A DNA stretch of 64,000 nt, taken from positions 28,851,045-28,915,044 of the forward strand of contig OY282558.1 of the NCBI GenBank assembly GCA_958295665.1, read 5' to 3'. Made by a program: the position numbers and the translations under genes. Below the pieces are notes generated by a model. The model ran no database searches. It saw nothing but the letters and a program-made list of their open reading frames with translations, and was not told where the DNA came from. Source of the stretch: Tipula vernalis (taxonomy: Eukaryota; Arthropoda; Insecta; Diptera; Tipulidae). Of the stretch, positions 37,051-49,100 are shown in pieces; position 1 is the first letter of the stretch; every line of letters starts with the position of its first letter.

Positions 37051-38338
37051 TTGGGTGTGTGAATATGACTCCACCCTTTTTTGTTAAAATAAAACACATT
37101 TGCTTGTTTAGAAAATGAAAGAATTATTTATTGAAAGTATGCTCCATTTGCAGCTACAACTTTCCCCAATTTTTCAGGCAGTTTGCGGATTCTCTCTCTG
37201 AAAAAATCTTGGTCTTTGGAGGCGATCCAATCATTAAGCCAATTTTCGATCTCTGCGCGAGAACTAAACCGCTGTTCAGAAAGAGACGACTGCATCGACC
37301 GGAATAAGTATAATCTGAAGGAGCTATGTCTGGTGAATACGGCGGTTGGCGTAGAACTTCCCAGTTCTGTCCTTGTAAATAATTTTTCACAACGTTTGCA
37401 ACATGTGGTTTTGCATTGTCATGCTGAAAAATTAATTTGTTGTGTCTACTCACCCATTCTGGTCGTTTTTCCTCTATAGCTCGCTTCAAACGTATTAGTT
37501 GTCGTCGGTACACATCGCCATTGATAGTTTCACCTGATTCCAGCAGTTCATAATATACCACACCTTTCTGATCCCACCAGATACAGAGCATAACCTTATT
37601 GTAATGGATATCTCGCTTTGGTTGCGATGGATCAGCTTCACCACGCTTCACCCAAGATTTTTGGCGTTTGGGATTCTCATAATAAATCCATTTTACATCT
37701 CCAGTAACTATCCGATGCAGAAAACCTTTTCTTTGTTGTCTTTGAATCATTATTTCACAAATGGTTTTTTCGACGTTCGAGGTCTCTTTCTTTTAATTCA
37801 TGTGGAACCCAGTTGCTAGCTTTTTGAACCATTCCCATTGTTTGTAAATGTTTTGCAACAGTTGATCGATCAACATTTAATGATACAGTCAATTTTGATT
37901 GTGTTTGAGAAGAATCTTCAGCCAATAACGTTTCCAATTCAGCATCTTCAAATTTTTTGGGTGGTTTTCCATGCTCTTTATCTTCATTGACAAAATCATC
38001 ATTTTTAAATCGTCGAAACCATTCTTTGCACGTTGTATTCGGTGGAGCATGCTCACCGTAAATTTCCACAAGCAAACGATAAGTTTCCGCTGCGCTTTGC
38101 TTTGCAATAAAATAATGTAATAAAACTTCCCGCAAATGATGTTTATTTGGAATAAAATTCGACATTTTGAAAGAGTTAAAAATACTATTTGTTTACACTT
38201 CAACCAAATGTCGTATACTGCGTTTGATAGCTGACATAAAGTACTATAGAATACAAGTATTGCGCATTTATAGTTTACGTAAGCAGTAAAAATAACGACA
38301 CCAATTGAGAAAGGGCGGAGCCATATTTACACACCCAA
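37051..38338 (-). mobile_element. Mariner transposon, both terminal inverted repeats present
   Basis: The 1288-bp element is flanked by TA at 37049-37050 and 38339-38340. Its terminal inverted repeats begin TTGGGTGTGT on both strands and extend about 30 bp with a few mismatches (TGACTCCACCC versus TGGCTCCGCCC). Full length is normal for mariner. It encodes one minus-strand transposase with two frameshifts, so it is inactive as a source of protein but could be mobilised in trans if its ends are functional. Confidence 0.95.
37128..38165 (-). pseudogene. Mariner transposase, two compensating frameshifts
   Basis: ATG at 38165, TAA at 37130-37128; 1038 nt overall, a usual mariner length of about 345 codons. 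The N-terminal DNA-binding part (38165-37755) begins MSNFIPNKHHLREVLLHYF and includes a CKEWFRRFKNDDF helix-turn-helix block. After one extra A in a homopolymer near 37775 the frame continues with FLHRIVTGDVKWIYYENPKR (first Asp), then FQHDNAKPH (second Asp) and YSPDIAPSDY (third Asp, 34 residues later), the D,D34D signature of mariner. A one-base loss just after PSDY (near 37310) shifts the C-terminus, which then reads through to the stop. One insertion and one deletion leave the total length divisible by three. Confidence 0.93.
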
Positions 38339-39589
38339 TATTTACGTTTTTATCGGGCGAACGAAACACGAATTTTGTAAAAATTGTTAGATTGTAAAAA
38401 CTTTAACTGCTTACACACTAAAGTGTGTGGTTTGGTGCCTTCAAAAGTAAAGAATTTTTTAGCCAAAAATGTTTTCGAGGGAAAGGTTGATCCTAATTAA
38501 AATAACCGTGAATTATTGTAAAATGTAAATCGGTAGTTTGGCAACTTCCAAAGAACTTCTACTAAAGATAACCTTTTGTGGGAAAGTAGCGTCCGAGGAA
38601 CCGAATAGACATAATTGTTTTGTAAAGATTTAAAGTTTTGAAGTTTACAGAGTTGGCCTTTTTTATATAAAATTAATTAAAATTTGCTTCAAGCAAAGAT
38701 TAGATTTGCTTCGGCGGGCATGGGTTTTTTAAATTTTTGTTCAATGTTATTTGTTTTCAAATAGACATATTGCTGGCATTTATTACGATTATGCTTAATT
38801 TAAGCCAATGATCAGCTTGTTGGTATCGCAGTGTCCAGTAATATCCCCTTTTCTATTTTGCCATGACCCTCAACATGTTGATAGAAGTTAGTTTATAAAA
38901 TTTACAGTTGAACCTAGCTGTTTGACTATTGACGAATTCCAGCCAATTTTAAAGCTGCATTTCAAATGAGATTCACTTAACATCCGAATGCTTATTTACT
39001 ATAGTAAATGACTTATCTAACTAAATAGGTGCGCTAGTATGAACAAATTAAATGTCCTCGTTCAATCCTAGTTGCGCCCAGAGCAATAATCTGAAAAACA
39101 AAATGTCTGTCGGTCAAATCGAGTTAAATGTTCTAAAAAATAGATGAACCATCCGACCAAGTACAAAGAAGTGATCTTCCTTACCTTTCAGACCAATAAT
39201 TCTCAAACAGTTATGGCTAGAGAAGTATGTTTTAATTTTAATTTTATAAAATTTTATTTTATTTTTTTCATTTTATAGTACAAATTGCATATTTAATATA
39301 ATTTATATTATGTATAATAAAAATTTAATTTATTTTAAATTAATAATTTAATTTTATTTATAATTATAAAAATTTCAAATTCTTTCATTTTCAGCATTTC
39401 TTTTTTATTTATATTCATAATGTCACAAAAATTTGTTTTTTGTTTTGGATAATTTTATAAACATTAATTTCGTTAGTTGTTTTGAGGTTATAATTAAATT
39501 ATAATTTTTGTAAATTGCATGTGTCTTTGACAGTTCGATAACGTATTTTTAATTATATATTTTAATAAAATTAAGCAATGTTTTAAAAA
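38339..39589. other. 3' flank of the kinesin gene
   Basis: No gene is recognised. The part nearest 39589 is the probable 3' untranslated region of the kinesin; several minus-strand AATAAA-type hexamers (TTTATT on the plus strand) lie near 39350-39410, but the poly-A site cannot be fixed by eye. Confidence 0.4.
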
Positions 39590-40169
39590 TTAGAAATCAC
39601 TCACCTCCCCTTCGGTATCTGGGTAGGTGCAAGTAAACGGATTTCGCAGCCAATGACATAACGATTTATCCGGCTTTTTCTTTTTAGCGTTGATTTTTTG
39701 GGCACCTCTGGAACCAACACCCGAACCAAAACTTGATTCGTCACTGTCGCGAACTGTAGCTACACTATGATAACCACTTTCAGCACGGCGAGAAATTCCG
39801 GAATGTTTAGAAGTTCGCGGAGTTGAATCGTGGCCACTATCATACGCTTCCGGTGTACCGAGCGAAAGAGGTTGTAGTTGTGGAAGTTGTGTTTGTGATA
39901 TAAGCGGGGTTTCAGGAGTTATGTATTTCTTGTCGGTAAACTCGAACGAACCCATTTTTTCAAGAGAAGACCCCTTATGTAGATCAGTCATTGGTTCTGC
40001 GGGTTTTTCAGACTTCTGTTGTAAATTTGGATCGGACGCCCCGTCAGGATGTCGCAACGAAGCATACTGCTCCATTGAACCGAATTGCATTAGAGCGTTC
40101 AAACTTGGGAGCGATGCTTGACTTGGAGTCCGAGAAATATGCGTATTGGACTGTCGACAACCACGGCAT
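39590..40169 (-). CDS. Kinesin (KIF26-like) last exon
   Basis: Begins CRGCRQSNTHISRTPSQ and ends KSLCHWLRNPFTCTYPDTEG followed by EVSDF and TAA. Contains SGHDSTPRTSKHSG and RRAESGYHSVATVRD phospho-site-like stretches. Confidence 0.92.
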
Positions 40170-43100
40170 CTTTACAAAAAAAAAAAGTATTAAGGTTAAA
40201 AATAAAAAAATGTGTATGAACTAAAAATAAACTACCTTGTTGGACTAGGCGGTCGATATGGCGGTTCACTACAAACACTCGCAGCACCAGTTGTGTACCT
40301 AAATGCTGGTTCACTATAAACACTACCCGCATCTCCAATTTTGTACGCTGGTGTAACTTCAGCCATTGCTAATTGCGACGTAAATATCTCCCGTAGACGA
40401 GCTAATTGATCAAATTGATGTCTGCAAATAGGATAAAGTAATTTAAAAAATATCCATCAATTCTTATTGGAAATTACCTCGTTCTGTCACCAACACCGCA
40501 TTCACTAAAAGCATCGCCAACATTAAAGCTAGATACAACTGAAATTTCTCCGTTACTTAAAGCACTCAATGGATGTTCACATCCCATAGTTCTTGCAATT
40601 TCCTCTTCGGTTACTTGGAGTCCACAATCCATCATCTGAACTGAATGACTATGTATACTTTCATGTGACATATGCCGCGAGCATATCAGATGCAAGCTAT
40701 CGTGACTGATTTCGCGTGAGCTAAGTGGTTCGATTAATGGTAACGCTGGTGGAACTTCAGAGGGACCACTATCCTGATCTTCCTCTTCACCCTGCGAATC
40801 GTTATTTTGATTCGCTGCCACATTAAGTTCAACAGATTTTTCCGACTGAGCATCGTTTTCTTGCTGCACCAAACCAGTTCGTATACAACTTTCCGATATA
40901 TTTTTGCCACTATTACTAAGCACATTCAGGCCTCGCGCCAGGGGATCGATAATTTTATCACTAGACTTGCCGTTCGATTGTTGATCGCACTCTGATCGAC
41001 TAGATTTTTGCTGTGTAGTTGCACGCGATGCTGTTGCTCCTGCCGTCAATACTGATTGGTGTATGGGCGATGAATTTTGAGAAGTTAAAATTTGAGTCGT
41101 CTGATTTTCAACCCATTGGCGTATCATAGTCTTTTTATGGCTATCCATGAAGCCGTAACCACCTGGGCTAGTATTTGTGCCAGGTAGAGAAGTGGCAGTT
41201 AATGATTTAGTAGGTTTGGTATTGGGGCCATCGATCCAAGTTTCACATTGTTTAACATGATTTATTTCGCGTAATAAATGTCGCGCCTCAGCAACCTTGG
41301 CACGTGATACACGAGGACCATCAATCCATTTTTCTTCAACGGTTTTTCTGGATTTTGATGGGCTTTCAGGGGTCGCAGAACCTGTTAAATTTGGACGTCG
41401 TAGTGGTGAACCTTTTGGCGTAGGGACATTTGATCCCTTACTGGTCGATGTGGTTGAGTATTTGAATGGTGATGATGGTTGTAATTTTTGGGGACTAGCA
41501 TATATATTGGAAGAACTTATTTTAATAGGTGAACCATGTAATGGACTAGAAATTGAAACAATATCACTATTGAGGGGATACGCAATAAATGATTGGTTTC
41601 GTTTTAGGCTATCAATTCGTTGTGTCGTTGTGGCGGCTGTTGTGATTGGGCTCTGAGCTGTAAAATAAACAAACAAAATTCAAAACACATACCATATAAA
41701 CCTAATGGTAAAAACAGTTTACGTTTTGGTATTGTTGAAATTATTGAGTTTGCTGGACTACTGGTTTTCGATGGAATTTTACTAGGTTTTTCCACTCCTG
41801 AACCTTTAAGCGCTTTATTCATGGCACATCGATTATCCTCTGCTAAACCGAGAGAGGGCAAATAAACCGGAGGATGTTCACCATCAGTTTGATCGTCACG
41901 CGGACCCATGTAAATGACTGTATCGGCTGAAAAATCGGAACTGGAAGGGTCCGGGCCTTCCGAAGAACCACCTGATTGTTGATTTGTATTACCGTTTTGT
42001 AACTGTTTATCTACTGAAATTGGAAATCTATGTTTTCTTCTACGCATTCTATGAATTCTTGAAGCTAATTGAATTGTTGTAAGTGCATCGGTATGAGTCT
42101 GATTAAGGAGTACACGAGTAAAAAATAATGAATGATTGCATACCATATTATGATTATTAAAGAGCAAAAGTTACCTGTGAATGTAGAACATGGGCTATTA
42201 CAGCAACGTGACAAGTTAATGGTGCTAAGCAGTCTTTTAACAGTGGAGTAAGCGGGTGATCCTTATTCGGTGGGTGCCTTTGTCCACTTAAAATTGATAA
42301 AAATGTATTTCCTATACCGGATAGTGGTAGGCCACCTGACCTATTTGCACATCCACCCAAATCGATTAAATGCAGTCGGCTTCGACCACCGGCAACTGTA
42401 AATCAAGTCATTTGATTGCAAGATTAAATTAAATGTAATTATTTAGTTATTCTTACCTCCACCCCTCCCAGCCAAACTATACTGGTATACATGAAGCGTA
42501 AATATAAATGCTGGATCTAGGTTTCCTTGCGGTCGACCAGCCAAAGCGGCATCTAAAAATAGTGCAGCTCGCTCAGGTGTTGGTGCGCGTAATTCAGTAG
42601 GCCCTCCCAGAAAATCATCTCGTAAATAAACTCCTGGCGAATCATCGGATTCTGTAAAAAAAAAATATTCAAAACATGAAAATTAGATTTTCCAATTTTC
42701 GTTTTTTTTTTTTGGTTTTTCCATTTGTGAACAATCACATCTGTGCACTGTATTCTATATAGTCTCTTGAAAACAATCAAACTTTATTATCAATAAAAAA
42801 TAAAAAACGGGAACATTCTTTTGTATTCAACTCACGTTTTCGAAAATGTTTTTCCGTTTGTTTCCTCTTCATATGCTTTTAATAAATCGCCTATCATACT
42901 TATATTGACATGGGAATTATGGATACCGAAATATTGTTTGGTAACACAGCCAGGCAAAGGCAATAATAAAAATCTAAATTTTGCCACATTTTTACATTCA
43001 GGTAATTGTAACGTGTGTATTCACGGAAAACATGCATTGGTTTAGCAATAATTTGAAATACGAGAATTATTTGCAATTAAAAATACTTAATCCTTACAAA

Positions 43101-46100
43101 TTGCATAATTTGTATAAAATCAAATTAATCAACCGAAATTATACAATACATAAATCTAACCCTTTTCTTTTTAGTCTAAACAAAATAAAAAACAAAAGTA
43201 ATCACAATGAGCCGTCCCTAGATTACATCTCTCCTGTCTAACACAAATCAATTCTACGAAAAATGATTTTTATTTTCACCCTTCATTTCCCGTAAATTTT
43301 CTTAGAAACTTTAATGAATTAAAAACCAAAAAGAACAAATCCATTGACGAAAATGTACAAAGTTTTTCACTTTCTTTTCCATCTTCTCTCTTGTTCTTAA
43401 GACTTTTAAAACCTTCAAACATAGCTTTTGGGGTTTTCAGTCTTTTAGGAACACGGAAATGAATATTACAAATTATTTAAAGAAGAAATCAATTATTTTC
43501 AATTCTTGGAAAAACGAAAATATTAAAGATTAAGACAATTTTGAGCCGAAATTAATTGGCAAGGTAAATTAATTAGTAGTATTTTGGAGTAAAATCAGAT
43601 TTTTTTCTTTTTATTCCGTTCCCATTTTTACCCCAAACTCCATTTTCTATTTTCTTACAAGTAAATATATGGACACATTTGATAAATTTCTGCTGTTGAA
43701 AAAATTAAAAATTGTTGAAATTGTTTCTCAAAAATTTGAATGGGAATTCGGTCAGTAATATTTCACAACTAGCCAAATTTGATCGTGTTTATTATCCTTT
43801 ATACATTTCCCACACCCACCAATATCACGTTATTATTAGGTTTATGCTGTTATTAGGGTTGAGTGTTTGAAAGAAATGTTTTTATTTATGTAAGACAAAT
43901 TTAAATGAAACTCGTATAATTATTTCCTTCAATGTATTCATGCCCAACAATTTACAAAAAAAAAATTAGTTTTTATCCAAAAAATATTTTCACGCAATTT
44001 AGTAGTTTGGTTTTGATTTTTTTTTTAGGAGGGTGATATAACTTTTTAATTATCTAAAATATTTTTAGTGAAAATGATATTAGACTTAAACAAAAGAATT
44101 GAAATCGATTTAATTACTTTAAAAGAAGGAATTTTAATATTAAAGTCCTAAGATTAGAATCCCCTCGAATTTACATAATTTTAGCGTTTTTTATTTACAT
44201 TTCAATAATTTTTATTACGTTTATTTCATTAAAGTATTAATAAAAATTAAATTGAAGGAGTTTTGTCTTATTTATTTATTTATTTAAAACTTAATGTAGG
44301 GAGACATGAATCTATTACATTTTGGAAAGAGGTGGAACATTTTATAAACATTTCTATTAGTCTATTTCAATAAGCGCTATTATTATTACCTGTTAAGAGT
44401 AAGTTTTAATTTCACTGTAAATATCGAACCAGTGAATAAAATGGAAGGAATTAATATACGAACGAATGGCAAATTTAATGATTACTTGCAAGTCACTTTT
44501 GGGCAAAATTGACAATGTAGGGAAAAAACTTAAAAAGTATAATGATTCAAAAGCACGGATGTAAGGTTTTCCAATAATCGACAAGGATGGTTGTCCACTG
44601 AGACCAATTGTAAGTTATTTGGGATCAGCACTGTTCAATTTATAACAACTTTACAATAACTTATTGTATAAAACTCTAAATTTTTCTTTTTTTTGGTAGT
44701 AATTTTTCATTGATAAAAATTGCGGGAGGTTTTAGATATAAAATTCAAAACATAGTTCTACCATAAAATTATATGAATTATTTTATATTTGAATACCGAA
44801 TCTTTATTTACCAACTTAGACTCTTTGTTGTATTTAAATTTGCTTAAAATATTTTGAAATGATACAAAATTTAAAAGCAACACTAATTTATATTTAGAAG
44901 GATTATAATTTGTTTTAAATCATATAGAATTTAGTTTTAACGGAAGATGTTTTAAACAAGTTTTTGGCTCTCCAATGGGCCAATTGGGGCAAACTTGTTA
45001 ATGAAATTGATTGAAATTGAAGTGTTGAAAATATTTTCCGTAAAACCTATTTTCTTCTTTAGGTATGTTTAAAATAATTGTAAGGCCATTCCAAACTTAT
45101 TTCCTCGAATGATTTAATATTTTACTCCGCGAATCAAATTTACTTATGAAATTGAAAATGGAGGTCGTTTAGTTTTTCTTGAAGATTTGGTAATACGCAA
45201 TGAAGATGAAAGCTTAAAAATGTAATACATATACGAAAGCCAAACTTTTGCAAAAGTTGCAGCTTTCCGGAGCAAACAATTTCATCTCGATTTTTCTGAT
45301 TGATTGAGTGAGGACACGTCATATACTTCTAAATAATCTCATACACAAGTATAACCATTGTTACGTAATTATACAAAAATCTTTAAAAACGAAAAAATTA
45401 AAGCGAGATTGGTCCCAGCAGTTCTTTTGAAACATTTTATAGACCACTGCCAAAATTTTAATAAGAAAATATACGTGTCTGAATTGCTATTTAATTAGCC
45501 AATAAATTATTTTAGAATTAATTTGTTAACTCTTACTTTCTTTTAGGTTAGTAAAATAAAATTTAGTAATCGTCCTTGAGATTTTTGGGGATTTATCCGT
45601 TTTGTGGTCTCCTGTGTCTAACAAATTAGGTTTCGAAGTGGTGTTTGTCGGTCCGTTTATGTCTTCTCTATATCCCAAACGGTTTAACCAATTCGAAATG
45701 AAACTGCATATTTAAGTTTTTTTCACAAATTAGGAGGTCCCCAAATTAAAGTGAAAATCGGTCAACACAATCTCAATTCCCATGGACCAGAAAATTTATG
45801 CAAAACTATTAGTTCGAAATGTTCCAAAAACAAAAATTAAGAAAAAATTAAATTTTTAAGAAACTAGCTTAATAGTTTCCCAAAATTCCTCGTTTGTAAA
45901 AGAAAGTCTTTTGTTGACCGCAATTTATTATTTTTTTTTTTTTAACTTTTTCCAAAATGTATTGTGATATTTTATTCTTATTATAAAATAACCTCCCTAA
46001 CTTCTTTACAATGTTTTATGTACAATATCTGGTCTATCTGGTTCAGATTTCGTTTAACAATGTCGATTCTTGCTTGATAAATTAGAACAATTCATTTCAA

Positions 46101-49100
46101 CAATTTAAAGATAGTAATCACTTCATCAGTATTCCTTTTCGAATACTATTCTATTACGTGGTCCGCAGCTTAATCTGTCAAATACTTAATTAGTGACCAT
46201 TATCCATTATCCATAAGGTTAGTAGTTTTTGTAACGGACTTGGAAGATCTATTGAGTTTTGCAGACTCTTGCTGACTCTTCTTGAAAGAAAATCATCTTT
46301 TTTACTGCATATCTTACAAATCTCCAGTTAGATTTATGCAAAAGCGAAAAACAAATTTCTCCCGCCCTATGAATAAGAAAACTAATTACATTCGTTTAAT
46401 TCAATTTAGAAATATTTATTAATTTATAGATATTCCCAATTGACCAAATTACAATAAAATACGAAAACTCTACAGGGAATCCAAATTTCTACCTTTAAAA
46501 ATCGAATATATTGGGCCCCAATCGAAAATCGATTATTGTAAATTTTCAACACAATGCAATAAAAGCTGATATCGTTCGTTAAATGGTCATTATTATTATT
46601 GTTCTTTATATGTACTCCAGAGAAACTATAAATGTGAGGAACACACTTCCTTTCTTCCTAACAATATATAAAAGCAAAATACATCTGTTAATCTTTATTT
46701 CTCCTTCTCGATTTCCTTAAGAAAATCACACAAAAGTGTCATAAATTCGAAAGTTAAATGCGTCTTCCAGATTTTCTATATTTTATTTTCGACATACAGG
46801 GGAGAACGAGTGGAACACATCTGTGATTTAAGAAACATTGAAATGATTTTATTTAACAATATTTTTTTTGACACACAGTAAAAAAAACAGGAATAGGAAG
46901 GGGACGAAAGCAACGAGGAAAATCGAAAAAAATTACGTGAACTTATTTTTTTATTGCCTCAAAGAAAGCAACAAAAAAAAAATGAACAAAAAGAAAGTTT
47001 TGTGTGTGAAAAGTAAGATGTCTTTAAAAGCTGGGACACTTTTGTTTCGTCTCGAAAAACATATCGTGTTACATTTACATTTATTTTTTTTCGGGATCCA
47101 AAATAAATAAATAAAGTAGCAAAAAATATTCGTCGCTGTAGTGTAACAATAGCAATTGTACTCATATTGAAATCTCGTTTTTTATTTACAAAAAATATTC
47201 CGTTCAATTTAAGTACACACACACACACAATACACATCTTGAAGACATGATATATAATTTCGATTTTGTCATTTTCGTTTTTAAATTGAAGTATTATGTT
47301 ATGCAAATATTTATGTCTACATGTTAATATTTTATTTAGATAGAATTTATAAAAATAAATTAGTGTCTTTTATCATCTACAACTCATTAATATTTTCTTC
47401 AAGTTGCAGACAAAAACATTTCTGTTTTGCGAATTCGAAAAATCGAATTTAATTTACGCGCTTTTACTCTATAGCCTCTCTAGATGACGATGAACATTTT
47501 TTTGTCAAAGGCGGATCATTTACAAACTAATAAACATTTTTACTTTTAAACGAAGTTATATGTATTGGGTAAGTTTTGCAACCGCGAAAAATTTTTGTTC
47601 CGCATTTTCATATTTCCTGAAGAATTGGATTTCAATTGACCCATGAACTTCCTGGGCCTGTCAAAGACTCTATGGGCGTACTTGGCGACTACAACCAAAA
47701 ATGATCTACTGGTCATTTCTTACAATCATTAGGCCCATGGTCACCTACGCATCGGTTGTATGGTGGCCTAAAATTGAGCAGAAGGCAACGCAAACCTTAT
47801 TGAATAAGGTTCAGCGTGTAACCTGCATCGGTGTTACGGGCTCAATGAAGTCATGTCCAACCGCGGCGGTGGAGACACTTCTAGGACTGACACCGTTACA
47901 CCTGCATATTAAAAAGATGCTGCAATTATGGCCCTGAAAATGCAGGCGGAAGGAAATATAAAACCAGGCAATATGGTGGGTCATCTGGAAATCCTTAAGG
48001 AATTTCAGACAGACCATACCGTAGGAATGCCTTCCGACTGTATGCCAGCTAAACTGGACTTCCACAAACCATTCTGTGTTAGGTTACCTGACCGGTATAT
48101 GTGGAGGGCATGGGTCCGTGGTATGGTTTACAGATGGATGGAATACACGGGAGTGGCACTACCCTCTCGAAGTCCTTGGTTACCAATGCCACCGTTTTTC
48201 AAGCAGAAGTACATGCTATAGAACTTTGCGCTAGGATAGGCATAGCAGAAGGCCTAAACGATGCAAAGATTTATATTGTATCAGACAGCCAATCGGCCTT
48301 AAAAGCTCTAAGGTCTTGTACCGTTAAGTCAAGGCTGGTATGGGATTGTCTGAAGGTTATTAAACATCTGGCAGGCTCAAATAAGATAACACTTATGTGG
48401 GTGCCAGGTCATACTGGAATCGAAGGAAACGAGGCAACTGATGGCCTCGCCCGTGAGGGTTCTGCCCCATTTATTTGACCAGAACCCTTCTGTGGTGTCA
48501 CTAAGGGACACCTTAGAGCAGCGGTAAAACGCTGGAAGGATGTTCAAAAGTCCTCCTACTGGCGCAGAATTCCAGGTTTACGACAAGCGAGGAAATTTAT
48601 ATCACCTTCGTCTGTCAGGGTTAAGGAGTGTCTTGAACTTAGGAAACCTGAGTTGAGGCTGCTTACTCGCTTCCTCACAGGTCATGCCCTCTTAAGGTAT
48701 CACCTTAAGAAGATGGGCCTAAGTACGACAGATGGATGCCGCTTCTGCGATCTGGAAGCGGAATCAGCGGAACATGTTCTGTGTCATTGCCAGCCATTTT
48801 CCAGCAAAGACTGCAACATCTAGGAGGAAGAACAATGAGCCCAGATAGTATGTATCTTGTACCGGCCAGTAGAATTATCAGATTCAGTAAGAGCCTGAAT
48901 ATTGGCTGGACGGATAATTAAGTAGGGTCCAGCACAATGGATGTTTTAGGTCGCGGTGCGAGGTGGCTTATCGCCCACATGGCCCTTCAATCAATAATAA
49001 TAATACCCCATGAACTCGTCGATGAACTCATGATGAATTCCACAATGAGTTATCAGATGTTCAGTGTGCGCGCCAGATTAAAATCTTTTATATAACTTTT

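Noticed and set aside
37183..37819. Plus-strand open frames inside the mariner
   Set aside because: Shadows of the minus-strand transposase.
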